Numbered from the stretch's first letter, positions 16,687 to 26,150 are shown. The stretch is 64,000 bases of DNA from Bacteroidia bacterium (GCA_033391075.1 JAWPMV010000005.1:465049-529048), one strand, 5' to 3'. Made by a program: numbers and translations. Notes: a model not told the origin generated them from the letters alone.

Positions 16687-17397
16687 ATGAAGTGTTTAGT
16701 AATAGATGACGAAGAATTGGCAAGGGCCCTGCTGGAGAATTTCATTCAACGGCTCCCGGACCTGGAACTGCTTGCCAAGTGTAAAAATCCCCTGGAGGCT
16801 TTGGATTTGATGAGCAGGGAAAAAGTGGATTTGATTTTTCTGGATATCCAGATGCCCGAACTGAATGGGCTGGACTTCCTGAATATTCTAGCTGAAAAGC
16901 CCATGATCATTTTTACTACGGCTTATTCCGAACATGCCCTGGATGCCTTTAATCTGAATGCACTTGACTATCTCCACAAACCCTTCTCCTTTCAGAGATT
17001 TTTACAGGCATTGGCAAAAGCCAGAGAGAAATATCATTTCAGGAAGACTTCTAAACAAGCGGAACATAAGAAAGAAAACCCATCCGAAGAGGCCTATCTC
17101 CTCGTCCATGCAGATCACAAGGTTCACAAACTCTGGCATAAGGACATCCTATATGTCCAATCCATGAGGGAGTATGTAACCTATCACCTCAAAGATCACA
17201 AACTCATGGCACTGAATTCGCTTAAAAAACTGGAAGAGGTATTGCCGGGTGAAAAATTTACCCGCATCCATAAATCCTATTTGGTAGCCAATGATCAGGT
17301 CAATGCCCTTGAAGGGAATCAGCTACATATAGGGGAAATCCTCTTGCCAATTGGTGGAAGTTTCAAAGAAGAGGTGGTCCGCAAGTTGTTTTCATAG
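16687..17397 (+). CDS. LytTR-family response regulator
   Basis: A 236-residue regulator. The receiver domain (1-120) has the acidic pocket in VIDDEE, the phosphorylated Asp in LIFLDIQMP (about residue 54), the Thr in IFTTAYSE and the Lys in DYLHKPF. A LytTR DNA-binding domain follows at about 140-235 (YVQSMREYVTYHL, FTRIHKSYLVA, LLPIGGSFKEEV). Phosphorylation by the LytS-type kinase would activate binding to 21-bp-spaced direct repeats such as those at 14378-14419. The gene is cut off from its kinase by a secreted-protein gene but is still in the same orientation. Confidence 0.94.
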   Translation: MKCLVIDDEELARALLENFIQRLPDLELLAKCKNPLEALDLMSREKVDLIFLDIQMPELNGLDFLNILAEKPMIIFTTAYSEHALDAFNLNALDYLHKPFSFQRFLQALAKAREKYHFRKTSKQAEHKKENPSEEAYLLVHADHKVHKLWHKDILYVQSMREYVTYHLKDHKLMALNSLKKLEEVLPGEKFTRIHKSYLVANDQVNALEGNQLHIGEILLPIGGSFKEEVVRKLFS

Positions 17398-17501
17398 CTC
17401 ATTACTCCTCTCTTTCTTCCCTCAAGCCTACAATTTTTCTCCTCTTCTTCAGTTTTACTATTTTGGGGAAAAGCTTCAGCTAGCGAAAATATCACAACCT
17501 T

Positions 17502-18110
17502 ATGGAAGAACTGAGTCACATCCTTTCATCTACCTGTATCGACAAACTGAGAAGCTTGCAGGAACTGGCCACTGAGCTGGATAAAGACCTTTCTTATCAT
17601 ATGTTGATTAGTCTGAATGAAGAGGGGTTTATGGTGAAAAATCCTAATTATTCAGAGTTCCTTCAACAATGGCTCGAGGATTATGTCAGGCGAAAGGAAC
17701 ATTATTCGTCTGAAGAACTTTTGGATTGGCTCAAGGCAGAACGAGAAAAAGAACTGGAGAAGTTTAAGGTATATCGTGAAGTAGGAAGGAAAACATACTT
17801 TAAAAAGTTTTTGGGCATCATACGATCTGAAATTGCTGAACTCGGGGAAGAGGAATCAAAAGGAGTTGATAAAAGTGATTTGCTGGATTTGATCAGAGAT
17901 GATAAACTGGCAGAGGTGATGGATAAGTTAGAAAAACTGTTTGAAGAGCAGGAAGTGTATGAGGATACAGCCATGGAGCTTATATTACACCAGGGACGCT
18001 TATCTGAATTGGAGAGATTGTATGCCCAGAATTTGATGGAGGAAAAGGATTATCTGATGGAAAAGGCAGAACTCCGTCGTGCCCTTATCTTAATTCTCAG
18101 AGAGATCTAA
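17502..18110 (+). CDS. Protein with C-terminal effector-associated domain 11 (EAD11)-like domain
   Basis: A 202-residue, highly charged helical protein. Residues 125-202 (from DKSDLLDLIRDDKLAEVMD through LILHQGRLSELERLYAQ to KAELRRALILILREI) match the pattern of effector-associated domain 11: a short helical hairpin, an L-L-x-GR-x-x-LE core and the terminal R-x-AL-x-x-L helix. EADs are adaptor domains of bacterial conflict and death-like systems, where matching copies join a sensor to an effector. The N-terminal 120 residues are helical and not recognised. No protease, NLR or toxin gene is adjacent; neighbours are a LytTR regulator and a sugar isomerase. A matching EAD11 effector elsewhere in the genome would be the test. 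Confidence 0.6.
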   Translation: MEELSHILSSTCIDKLRSLQELATELDKDLSYHMLISLNEEGFMVKNPNYSEFLQQWLEDYVRRKEHYSSEELLDWLKAEREKELEKFKVYREVGRKTYFKKFLGIIRSEIAELGEEESKGVDKSDLLDLIRDDKLAEVMDKLEKLFEEQEVYEDTAMELILHQGRLSELERLYAQNLMEEKDYLMEKAELRRALILILREI

Positions 18111-18115
18111 AGGAT

Positions 18116-18137
18116 ATTTGAGAAAGCCTTCTCAAAT
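18116..18137 (+). terminator. Hairpin after the EAD11 gene
   Basis: ATTTGAGAA (18116-18124) and TTCTCAAAT (18129-18137) form a perfect 9-bp stem with a 4-nt loop, 5 bp past the stop codon. No U-run follows, so it may act as an attenuator or mRNA-end stabiliser rather than a strong terminator. Confidence 0.45.
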
Positions 18138-18177
18138 TGAGTATATTGAGAAAATCGATCTATAAAATACTATTACT

Positions 18178-19074
18178 ATGTCCGACAATAAAATGTCTCG
18201 CGGCAAAGCTATCAAGACCATGCTGGTCGGTGGCTTGGCCCTGGGAGCCGGGGCAGCCCAGGCAAAAATGAACCCCCGCTACGACGAAGAAACAATTCGC
18301 AATTACCAGATTAAAGGAAACATCAATCATTCGGCTTGTCGCTGGTGCTACAGCAAAATAGAGCTCGAAGAACTTGTGAAATCTTGCAAGGAAATGGGCC
18401 TGAAGGCGATTGATCTCCTCAATCCACCGGAATGGGAAGTCGCTACAAAACAAGGATTGGAAGTCTCTATGTCATTTGGTAGTTCGCTGGGAATTCCTCG
18501 CGGATTTAATGATCCTCAGTACCATGATCAGCTGCAAAAAGAGTTTAAAGAACTCATTCCCAAAGCTGCTGATGCAGGCTTGAAAAGGATTATTTGCTTC
18601 TCTGGAAACAGAAATGGGATGTCCGATGGAAAAGGCCTGGAGAATTGTGCTGTAGGCCTTGAACCGGTGGTAAAACTGGCCCAAAAGCACAATATCACCA
18701 TCATCATGGAGCTATTGAACAGCAAGGTCAATCATCCGGATTATATGTGCGATCTCACTCCCTGGGGAGTTGCCCTTACTGAAAAAGTAGGTTCTGATCA
18801 TTTCAAACTCCTTTATGATATCTATCATATGCAGATCATGGAAGGAGATGTGATAGCGACCATCAAAAAATACCATAAATATTTTGATCACTATCATACA
18901 GGTGGAGTTCCGGGAAGAAATGAAATCGATGAAAGCCAGGAGCTTTATTATCCTGCTATTATGCGTGCGATCCTGGATACAGGATACACGGGTTATGTGG
19001 CACAGGAATTTATTCCCAAACATAGTGATCCCCTTGTTTCCCTCAAGGAAGCAGTGATGATCTGTGATGTTTAA
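18178..19074 (+). CDS. Hydroxypyruvate isomerase-like TIM-barrel protein
   Basis: A 298-residue protein of the AP endonuclease 2 (xylose-isomerase-like TIM barrel) superfamily, close in pattern to hydroxypyruvate isomerase Hyi. Visible are VTIIMELLNSK (metal-binding Glu), LLYDIYHMQIMEGD (metal-binding Asp and His), HYHTGGVPGRNEID and YVAQEFIPK (last Glu). The N-terminus has a hydrophobic stretch (LVGGLALGAGAAQA) like a Tat signal, but only a single Arg is present instead of the twin pair, so export by Tat is uncertain. Such Hyi-like proteins in Bacteroidota act on sugar or hydroxy-acid substrates in the periplasm. A small Cys-rich gene follows 5 bp later. Confidence 0.88.
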   Translation: MSDNKMSRGKAIKTMLVGGLALGAGAAQAKMNPRYDEETIRNYQIKGNINHSACRWCYSKIELEELVKSCKEMGLKAIDLLNPPEWEVATKQGLEVSMSFGSSLGIPRGFNDPQYHDQLQKEFKELIPKAADAGLKRIICFSGNRNGMSDGKGLENCAVGLEPVVKLAQKHNITIIMELLNSKVNHPDYMCDLTPWGVALTEKVGSDHFKLLYDIYHMQIMEGDVIATIKKYHKYFDHYHTGGVPGRNEIDESQELYYPAIMRAILDTGYTGYVAQEFIPKHSDPLVSLKEAVMICDV

Positions 19075-19079
19075 GGCGA

Positions 19080-19352
19080 ATGAACGAAAAGGAATATCCT
19101 CGTTGTGGCTGCTTTTCTCCGGATAAGCATGGAAACGACTGGGAAGAAGTCCTTTCATCAGAATTTAGCCGAAAAGAATTTCTGAAGGTGCGTAAAGGTA
19201 CGGGCTGTGAAAGCTGCCAGGTAAAACGCTATACTTCAGAAGCCACTCGCTGCAAGAGATGCGAGATAATCAGGGCTTATCTGTCATGTATGCACAGGCG
19301 TCCTGAGCAACTCCTGTTATTTGAAGAAGAGGAAATTCGACCAAATGATTAA
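19080..19352 (+). CDS. Small Cys-rich hypothetical protein
   Basis: A 90-residue protein not assigned to a family. It has CGC near the N-terminus and a central run of Cys pairs (CESC, CKRC, then C at about 69), spaced as in zinc ribbons, with many charged residues. It starts 5 bp after the Hyi-like gene, so it is translationally coupled. Being small, cytosolic and Cys-paired, it might bind zinc. A transcript ending region of T-rich sequence (TTTCCTCTTTTTC) follows the stop. Confidence 0.6.
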   Translation: MNEKEYPRCGCFSPDKHGNDWEEVLSSEFSRKEFLKVRKGTGCESCQVKRYTSEATRCKRCEIIRAYLSCMHRRPEQLLLFEEEEIRPND

Positions 19353-19438
19353 TTAAGTCGATTTCCTCTTTTTCTGTATTCCTACCAAATTTTAGCTTGC
19401 TGCATTATTTACGATTACATATTCCAAAAACTCTTTCT

Positions 19439-22400
19439 ATGAACTTGTTCAGCAAATCATTAGTCGCTGTCCTGTTATGCTTCCTTCTGGGAAGTTTGTC
19501 TGCGCAGGAGGCGAAAAAAGACAGCACAAAAAAGAAAAAGCCCAAAACACCTCTGAGTCTGGAAGCCGGACGTACGATGCAATTGAATACGACCGAAGGT
19601 ACCTGGATGTCTTTGGATGTAAGCCCGGATGGGAAACAGATTACCTTTGACCTCTTGGGGGATATTTATCTTCTTCCTATGGAAGGAGGAAAAGCCAAAA
19701 GAGTCACCAAAGGAATGGCTTATGATACCCATCCCAAGTTTAGCCCGGATGGTAAGTCTATAGTTTTCACCTCCGATAGAGATGGAAATGAAAATATCTG
19801 GATCAAAAATCTGGAAAGTGGAGATTCTACTCAGATTACCAAGGAAAAAACAGACCACATGCAGTCTGCGGAATGGACCCCGGATGGAAACTACATCGTA
19901 GTGGTTCATGGCCAAAGAAACTGGAAACTTTACATGCATCATAAAGATGGAGGTAAAGGTGTTCAGTTGATCAAAAAGCCCGATGCAATCAAGGTTTCCG
20001 AACCAGCTTTTGGTCCGGATGAAAGGTACATCTGGTTCTCTCAAAGAAGAGGAGCCTGGCAGTATAATGCCCAATTACCCCAATACCAACTCGCAACCTA
20101 TGATCGTGAGACTGGAGAAATAGCTCAGCAGACCAATAGATATGGTTCTGCATTCGCACCCACCCTTTCTCCTGATGGAAAATGGCTGGTATACGGGAGT
20201 CGCTACAATACGGAAACAGGCCTGGTAAAAAGAAATCTTGATACAGGAGAAGAGGATTGGCTGGCTTATCCTGTCCAAAGAGATGAGCAGGAATCTATCG
20301 CTCCTTTGGGGGTTTATCCTGCGATGTCTTTTACCCCTGACAGCAAATTTGTAATAGCTAGCTATGGAGGAAAGATTTGGAAAGTACCAGTAAATGGAGG
20401 AGAAGCTCAAAATATCCCCTTTGAAGTAAATGAAAGTTATGACCTGGGACCAGAAGTAAGGTTTGACTATCCTATTTCTGACGAAAAGGATATGATTGCT
20501 ACCCAGATTAGAAATCCTCAACTCTCTCCGGATGGAAAGAAACTGGCCTTTACCGTACTCAATCGCCTTTATGTGATGAATTATCCAGAAGGAGAGCCTA
20601 AAAGATTGACCGAGAATAATTTTACCGAAGCTATGCCTAGCTGGAACAGCGATAGCAAACATTTAGCTTTCGTAAGCTGGGAAGGCGAAGAAGGGCATAT
20701 TTATAAGATAAATGTAGAAGGAGGAAATCCTCAAAAGATCACTAATCAGGGAGGAATCTATACAGAACCTGCCTGGGATTCTCGTTCCAATAGAATCGTC
20801 TTTCTGATGGGAGCAGCCCAAAACTTCAAAGATGCCATTGGGCCTTTTGCTTTTGGTGCTTCTCGAAATCTGGCCTGGGTCTCAGCAAATGGAGGAGATA
20901 TTAGCAAGATCATGGCTTCTAATGGACGCTCAAATCCTCACTTTGTAAAGAAAAACGAGCGCATCTACCTTTCTCATGGTCAAAAAGGATTAAGTTCTAT
21001 CCGTTGGGATGGTACGGACGAAAAGATACACATCAAAGTAAGTGGTATCACCTCTTTCCCTGCTCTCAATCCCGAAAATGGACATGATCACAATCATGGT
21101 ATCCCGAGTCTGATGTACAATGATTCGGAGAAAGAACCTCAGAGAAAGCCTACCAAAGCCTCTGTTATAACGATGGCTCCGGAAGGAGATCGCGCCCTGG
21201 CCAAAATCAACAATGAAGTCTATATCGTAACAATTCCATATGTCGGGAAAGACGTACCTGAAATCAATGTAGCCAATCCCGAAGCTGCTGCCTTCCCAGC
21301 CATGAAGGCTACAGATATGGGTGGGGAATTCCCCCATTGGAGTTCGGATGCAAAAAGAGTCAATTACTCTCTGGGTAATGCCTATTTCTCTTATGATATA
21401 GCGGAAGCCAAACGGGTGAAAGAGGAGTTGAAAAAGAAAAAGAAGGAAGAAGCCAAGAAGAAGGCTCAGGAGGCAAAAGAAGGTAAAAAAGAAGAGAAAA
21501 AGGACGAAAAGAAAGAAGAGAAAAAAGAAGATGAGGGATATAAAGCCAAAGAAATCAGAATTAAGGTGACTGTTGAAAAGGACGTTCCGGAAGGGAAGAT
21601 TCTCCTGAAAGGCGCTCGTCTGATCACCATGAATGGCGACCTTATTTATGAGCGTGGAGATATTCTGGTTGAAAATGCGCGTATCAAAAAAGTGGGTAAA
21701 AGCGGTTCAGTAAAAGCCCCTTCTGGTACCAAAGTCATGAATATGCGCGGCAAAACCATCGTTCCGGGCTTTGTGGATACCCATGCTCATATGTGGCCAA
21801 ATTGGGGTATTCACAAAAACCAGATTTGGATTTATGCTGCTAATTTGGCGTATGGAGTTACCACAACCCGCGACCCTCAGACAGCAACTACAGATGTATT
21901 GACGTATGCGGATATGGTTGAAACCGGTGACATGGTTGGTCCAAGGGTTTACTCTACCGGACCTGGCGTAGGTTTCTGGGCATACCGCATCAAGAGCCTA
22001 AAGCATGCGAAAAAAGTATTGAAGCAGTATTCTGAATACTACAATACCAAAACTATTAAAATGTATTTGGTCGGAAATCGCCAGCAAAGACAGTGGGTGA
22101 TCCAGGCAGCTAAGGAGCAAGGCCTGATGCCAACTACAGAAGGTGGTTTGGACTTCAAACTCAATATGACTCAGGTCGTGGATGGATATCCTGGGCATGA
22201 GCATTCCTTCCCGATCTATCCAATTTATGGGGATGTATTGCAGTTGATGAATGAAACTCAAACGGCTTATACTCCGACTTTATTGGTGGCTTATGGAGGG
22301 CCCTGGGCAGAAAACTATTTCTATGCGACTGAAGATGTAGCTGGAGATAAAAAGCTCAAGCATTTTACCGCAAAGGAGGAATTGGACCAAAAATCGCGTC

Positions 22401-22849
22401 GACGCGGAGGATGGTTTATGGACGAAGAACATATTTTCAGCCGCCATTCTGAGTTTGTAAATGATCTGGTGAAAGCTGGGGGAATATCAGGAGTAGGTTC
22501 ACATGGTCAGTTGCAAGGCCTGGGTTATCACTGGGAACTTTGGGCAATGGCTTCCGGAGGAATCAGCAACCACAATGCCTTGAAAACAGCAACCATTTTG
22601 GGAGCAAGGGCAATAGGATTGGAGAAAGATCTGGGTTCTCTGGAAGCAGGAAAACTGGCCGACCTTATCATCCTTGATAAGAACCCCCTGACAAATATTC
22701 GTAACACGAACAGTGTTAGATACGTTATGAAGAATGGGCGGCTTTATGAGGGTAATACTTTGAATGAAGTATATCCCCGCGTAAAGGATGCACCAGAATT
22801 CCTGATACAGGAAGCAGGACCGTCAGGACTGCCCGGTATCCGGAACTAG
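19439..22849 (+). CDS. Secreted propeller-amidohydrolase fusion protein
   Basis: An 1136-residue protein from ATG 19439, where a signal peptide (NLFSKSLVAVLLCFLLGSLSAQ) begins; the longer reading starts with TTG and adds 14 unlikely residues. Residues 40-640 contain TolB/PD40-type propeller repeats (SPDGKQITF, SPDGKSIVF, SPDGKWLVY, SPDGKKLAF). A 50-residue Lys/Glu-rich linker follows (about 655-705), then an amidohydrolase domain from about 720: PGFVDTHAHMWPNWG carries the HxH metal ligands and GSLEAGKLADLIILDKNP is the usual C-terminal signature. The propeller probably gates a peptide or cyclic amide substrate. Expected location is the periplasm or outer surface. A clear terminator hairpin lies after the stop. 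Confidence 0.92.
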   Translation: MNLFSKSLVAVLLCFLLGSLSAQEAKKDSTKKKKPKTPLSLEAGRTMQLNTTEGTWMSLDVSPDGKQITFDLLGDIYLLPMEGGKAKRVTKGMAYDTHPKFSPDGKSIVFTSDRDGNENIWIKNLESGDSTQITKEKTDHMQSAEWTPDGNYIVVVHGQRNWKLYMHHKDGGKGVQLIKKPDAIKVSEPAFGPDERYIWFSQRRGAWQYNAQLPQYQLATYDRETGEIAQQTNRYGSAFAPTLSPDGKWLVYGSRYNTETGLVKRNLDTGEEDWLAYPVQRDEQESIAPLGVYPAMSFTPDSKFVIASYGGKIWKVPVNGGEAQNIPFEVNESYDLGPEVRFDYPISDEKDMIATQIRNPQLSPDGKKLAFTVLNRLYVMNYPEGEPKRLTENNFTEAMPSWNSDSKHLAFVSWEGEEGHIYKINVEGGNPQKITNQGGIYTEPAWDSRSNRIVFLMGAAQNFKDAIGPFAFGASRNLAWVSANGGDISKIMASNGRSNPHFVKKNERIYLSHGQKGLSSIRWDGTDEKIHIKVSGITSFPALNPENGHDHNHGIPSLMYNDSEKEPQRKPTKASVITMAPEGDRALAKINNEVYIVTIPYVGKDVPEINVANPEAAAFPAMKATDMGGEFPHWSSDAKRVNYSLGNAYFSYDIAEAKRVKEELKKKKKEEAKKKAQEAKEGKKEEKKDEKKEEKKEDEGYKAKEIRIKVTVEKDVPEGKILLKGARLITMNGDLIYERGDILVENARIKKVGKSGSVKAPSGTKVMNMRGKTIVPGFVDTHAHMWPNWGIHKNQIWIYAANLAYGVTTTRDPQTATTDVLTYADMVETGDMVGPRVYSTGPGVGFWAYRIKSLKHAKKVLKQYSEYYNTKTIKMYLVGNRQQRQWVIQAAKEQGLMPTTEGGLDFKLNMTQVVDGYPGHEHSFPIYPIYGDVLQLMNETQTAYTPTLLVAYGGPWAENYFYATEDVAGDKKLKHFTAKEELDQKSRRRGGWFMDEEHIFSRHSEFVNDLVKAGGISGVGSHGQLQGLGYHWELWAMASGGISNHNALKTATILGARAIGLEKDLGSLEAGKLADLIILDKNPLTNIRNTNSVRYVMKNGRLYEGNTLNEVYPRVKDAPEFLIQEAGPSGLPGIRN

Positions 22850-22865
22850 TACGGAAACAATAAAC

Positions 22866-22920
22866 AAAGGCAGGGAAAGTGACTATGAGTTGTCTTAGGT
22901 CATTTCCCCTGCTTTTGTAT
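22866..22920 (+). terminator. Rho-independent terminator after the amidohydrolase gene
   Basis: AAAGGCAGGGAAAGTGAC (22866-22883) pairs with GTCATTTCCCCTGCTTTT (22899-22916) through a stem with a small bulge, followed by a T-rich tract. It lies 16 bp past the stop codon. Confidence 0.7.
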
Positions 22921-23018
22921 TTTCAAACATTGGGCTTTTTATGTATCATGGAAACTAGATATATAAACAAAGGTGTGGAGAATGAGTTTCGCAAAGAAAC
23001 ATCCTTTGGCATAAAAGA

Positions 23019-25256
23019 ATGCATAGAACATTTACCCGATATATCCTGCTCCTGTTCCTTATGTTGCTTGCTGGCAAAAGCATGGCGCAGGAAGAGGTAT
23101 ATATTTCTCTGACTGAATCTTATAGTCAGGAACTTACGCAGGAAAATGTTCGCCCCTTTATTAAGTTTTATGAGGACCTTGAAAGCAATCTCAGCTATGC
23201 GGATGTATTGATGTCCTATGTGCAGGGAGAATTTAAAGGACATACTCTCCATGACTCTCTTTACAACCCCAGCCAGAAAAGTACCTGGTGGATGGCGGTT
23301 CCGCTCAAAAGCAATGCAAGTGGATGGAAAGAATACTGGTTCAATGCCGGGGGAGAATTTCTCGTCTGGGACAGTATAAATATTTATACCCTTTATTCAG
23401 ATAAATCAGTACAGGAACAAAGGACAGGTCGAATGATGGATCGATCTGAATGGAAAGCTCCGGTACATCCCAATTATTTTTCTGTAAGACTTGATCCCGG
23501 AGATAGCGCTTTGGTATTGCTGGCCATGACCAATTATGATAAAGCGCATCTTACACCGGATCAGCTGTACTTTGAAGCCATAGATTTTCAAAAGGAGTTG
23601 CAAGCCAATCTTACCGAAAGATTTACCGTAGGCCTGTTTTTGGGGATTCTGAGTATACAATTGCTCTTCTTTCTCCTCTTTTTCATGATTACCAAGGATG
23701 ACACCTTTGGCTATTACGTCTTGTACATCCTGGGGCTGACAGGAGTCGTATTCTTTACGGCCCAGACAGATTTTCATCTCCTGCGCCTCAATCTCTCTAT
23801 GGCATTTATCATCTCAGCAGTCTTTGTCCTTTTCGCGATCATAGGTTTGCTGAGATTTTCGATTTCATACTTAAATATCAAAGAGAAATTGCCCGCCTGG
23901 GGTGCGCCTGTCAGATGGTTTGAACGAACCATTATCTGCCTGACAATCTTTCTGATGTTGGCAATAGGAACGTTTGTAAAAACGGGAGATACCTCCCTCA
24001 GTACAGAAGATGGCTTGATGAGTGTCCTCTTTATTTTAGGCATACTCCTCTACATCCTCATGTTTGTGTTGCTGGGAATAACTCTTTTATATTGGGGCGT
24101 ACAGATGATGCGGGTGGGTCTAAGACCTGCACGTTTTTACCTCATGGGTAATTCTGTCTTTATCCTGGGAGTCCTTTTGTATATCCTCTCAATTTTCCTT
24201 TCCATCGGTCAAATAGAAATAAGAGAAACCCTGTCCAGCATGGAGCTGATTCGAGGAGGAATCATCTTGCAACTTTGTCTTTTTGCAGTTGCGCTTGGAG
24301 CCAAAAGAAACCTCCTGGAGAAAGAAAAACGCGATGCCCTGGAAGATAAATTGAAGCTGGAAGAGATTGTAAGTGCAGCATCTTCCCGCTTTGTGCCCTA
24401 CGATATTCTTAGGATACTTGGAAGGACAGATATCACGGAAGTAGCCCTGGGAGATCAGGTAGAGCAAAATTCGACCGTCTTCTTTTCTGATATTCGGAAT
24501 TATACCACCTTATCTGAAAAGCTTAGCCCACAGGAAACCTTCAAATTCCTCAATACTTATTTAGGTAGGGTAGGGCCGATCATAGAAAGTTATGGAGGTT
24601 TTGTGAACCAGTTTCTGGGAGATGGGATCATGGCTTTGTTTATGGAAGAGACCTTGCAACTCAGTTCCAGTGAAAATACCCTGCGGGCAGCGATAAAAAT
24701 TCAGGAAGAAATTCTGGAATTTAACCGGACCAACCATAGTTTCGATATACAGGAGCTACGCATGGGGATCGGTATACATCATGGTCCTTTGATGGTTGGT
24801 ATAATAGGAGATGAGCAGCGTATGGATATAGGAGTAGTTTCAGATACCGTAAATACTGCTTCACGCATGGAAGGATTGACCAAGATATTCGGTGCCTCTA
24901 TCATTTTGAGTGAAGTTTCCTATAGAGAACTTAAAGAACCGGAATCCTATACCTTCCGCTATCTTGGGAAAGTGAAAGTGAAAGGCCGTCAGCAAGCCCT
25001 GGGGATTTACGATTGCTATGATGCTGAAAATTCTATGGTCTTTGAGCAAAAAGCAGAATCCCGTATTCTATTTGAAGAAGGATTGGAAGCATACTTTGCC
25101 AAAGATTTTAAATATGCGGGCAGGGCTTTTGAAGAAGTGCTTACAAATTTCCCAGAGGATAATGCTGCTAAATTTTACCTCACCCAAACGAAAGGCCACC
25201 TCATCGAAGGAACTCCCGAGGGATGGAATGGTGTGCTTCTGATGAACAAAAAATAA
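23019..25256 (+). CDS. Membrane class III adenylate/guanylate cyclase with 7TM sensor
   Basis: A 745-residue protein: signal peptide (ends near SMAQ), a periplasmic 7TMR-DISM-type extracellular domain (about 25-190), seven hydrophobic segments (about 200-430), a coiled stretch and a class III cyclase domain (about 480-670). Metal-binding Asp residues sit in VFFSDIRNY and FLGDGIM, and the Asp that reads adenine is present in MDIGVVSDTVN, while the Lys usually found before LGDG is Gln. It ends in a TPR-like tail. The product would be cAMP or cGMP made in response to a periplasmic signal. The AAA ATPase gene starts 2 bp after the stop, so the two form an operon. Confidence 0.92.
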   Translation: MHRTFTRYILLLFLMLLAGKSMAQEEVYISLTESYSQELTQENVRPFIKFYEDLESNLSYADVLMSYVQGEFKGHTLHDSLYNPSQKSTWWMAVPLKSNASGWKEYWFNAGGEFLVWDSINIYTLYSDKSVQEQRTGRMMDRSEWKAPVHPNYFSVRLDPGDSALVLLAMTNYDKAHLTPDQLYFEAIDFQKELQANLTERFTVGLFLGILSIQLLFFLLFFMITKDDTFGYYVLYILGLTGVVFFTAQTDFHLLRLNLSMAFIISAVFVLFAIIGLLRFSISYLNIKEKLPAWGAPVRWFERTIICLTIFLMLAIGTFVKTGDTSLSTEDGLMSVLFILGILLYILMFVLLGITLLYWGVQMMRVGLRPARFYLMGNSVFILGVLLYILSIFLSIGQIEIRETLSSMELIRGGIILQLCLFAVALGAKRNLLEKEKRDALEDKLKLEEIVSAASSRFVPYDILRILGRTDITEVALGDQVEQNSTVFFSDIRNYTTLSEKLSPQETFKFLNTYLGRVGPIIESYGGFVNQFLGDGIMALFMEETLQLSSSENTLRAAIKIQEEILEFNRTNHSFDIQELRMGIGIHHGPLMVGIIGDEQRMDIGVVSDTVNTASRMEGLTKIFGASIILSEVSYRELKEPESYTFRYLGKVKVKGRQQALGIYDCYDAENSMVFEQKAESRILFEEGLEAYFAKDFKYAGRAFEEVLTNFPEDNAAKFYLTQTKGHLIEGTPEGWNGVLLMNKK

Positions 25257-25258
25257 TC

Positions 25259-26050
25259 ATGAATTTTCTTTCCTCCATTTCCCTGAAAGAACATGAGGAA
25301 AGGGGTTTCCCTTTTGACCTCCCCCTGATACAGGAACTGGGAGAATTGAAGTTTCACAAACAGGTAAGCTTTTTTATTGGAGAAAATGGCTCTGGTAAAT
25401 CTACTTTGCTGGAAAGCCTGGCAGCAGGCATCGGTTTGCCTGCCATTGGCAGCAGTGATGTGAGTCAGGATGCCAGCCTGGGGCCAGCAAGACGCTTAGG
25501 AAGGAAAATCCGATTTAGGTGGAAGAAGAAAACCCGTAGAGGGTTTTTCCTCCGAGCTGAAGATTTTTTCGGTTTTACCAAAAGGCTGAATCAGCTTCAG
25601 CAGGACTTTGAAGGAGACATTGCCGATCTGGAGGGGGAGTTGGAGGGCTATGGACTTCAATTGGCTAAGGGAGCAATTATGGGGCAGAAGCGGGCGATTA
25701 CGGATCGATATGGAGCGGATTTGGATGAAAATTCTCATGGAGAGAGTTTCCTCAAACTTTTTCAGGCCCGTTTTACCCAGCCGGGTATATATCTCCTGGA
25801 TGAACCTGAAGCACCCTTATCTCCTCAGCGGCAATTGGCCTTGATTAGCATGATCAAGGAAATGTGTGAAAACAAGCAGGCTCAGTTTATTATAGCTACC
25901 CATTCACCTATCCTTATGGCCTATCCCGGAGCTAGCATTTTTGAGTTTAAAGAAGGAAAAATCTCGGAGGTTCCTTATGATGAAACCGAGCATGTGATAC
26001 TCACCCGAAATTTTTTGAATAATCCGGAATTGTATTTGAGGCATTTGTAG
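25259..26050 (+). CDS. AAA-family (ABC-type) ATPase
   Basis: A 263-residue ATPase from ATG 25259, which follows the cyclase stop by 2 bp; the longer reading would overlap the cyclase. Walker A is GENGSGKST near residue 41, Walker B is YLLDEPEAPLSP near residue 181, and the H-loop is IIATHSPI near 215. The ABC-type order with a SGES-like signature segment (HGESFLKLF) matches AAA_15/AAA_23-type single-gene ATPases found in stress and defence contexts. There is no membrane partner, so it is not a transporter. Its role with the cyclase is unknown, but the coupling suggests joint regulation. Confidence 0.88.
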   Translation: MNFLSSISLKEHEERGFPFDLPLIQELGELKFHKQVSFFIGENGSGKSTLLESLAAGIGLPAIGSSDVSQDASLGPARRLGRKIRFRWKKKTRRGFFLRAEDFFGFTKRLNQLQQDFEGDIADLEGELEGYGLQLAKGAIMGQKRAITDRYGADLDENSHGESFLKLFQARFTQPGIYLLDEPEAPLSPQRQLALISMIKEMCENKQAQFIIATHSPILMAYPGASIFEFKEGKISEVPYDETEHVILTRNFLNNPELYLRHL

Positions 26051-26150
26051 GAGCTCCCGCTTTCATCACTTAAATTTTCCATTTCTTGTTCCTTGTTCAT
26101 ACTTTCCCTTAATTTTGTCTATCCACCTATTAAGCTCTCTTGAAAAAATT

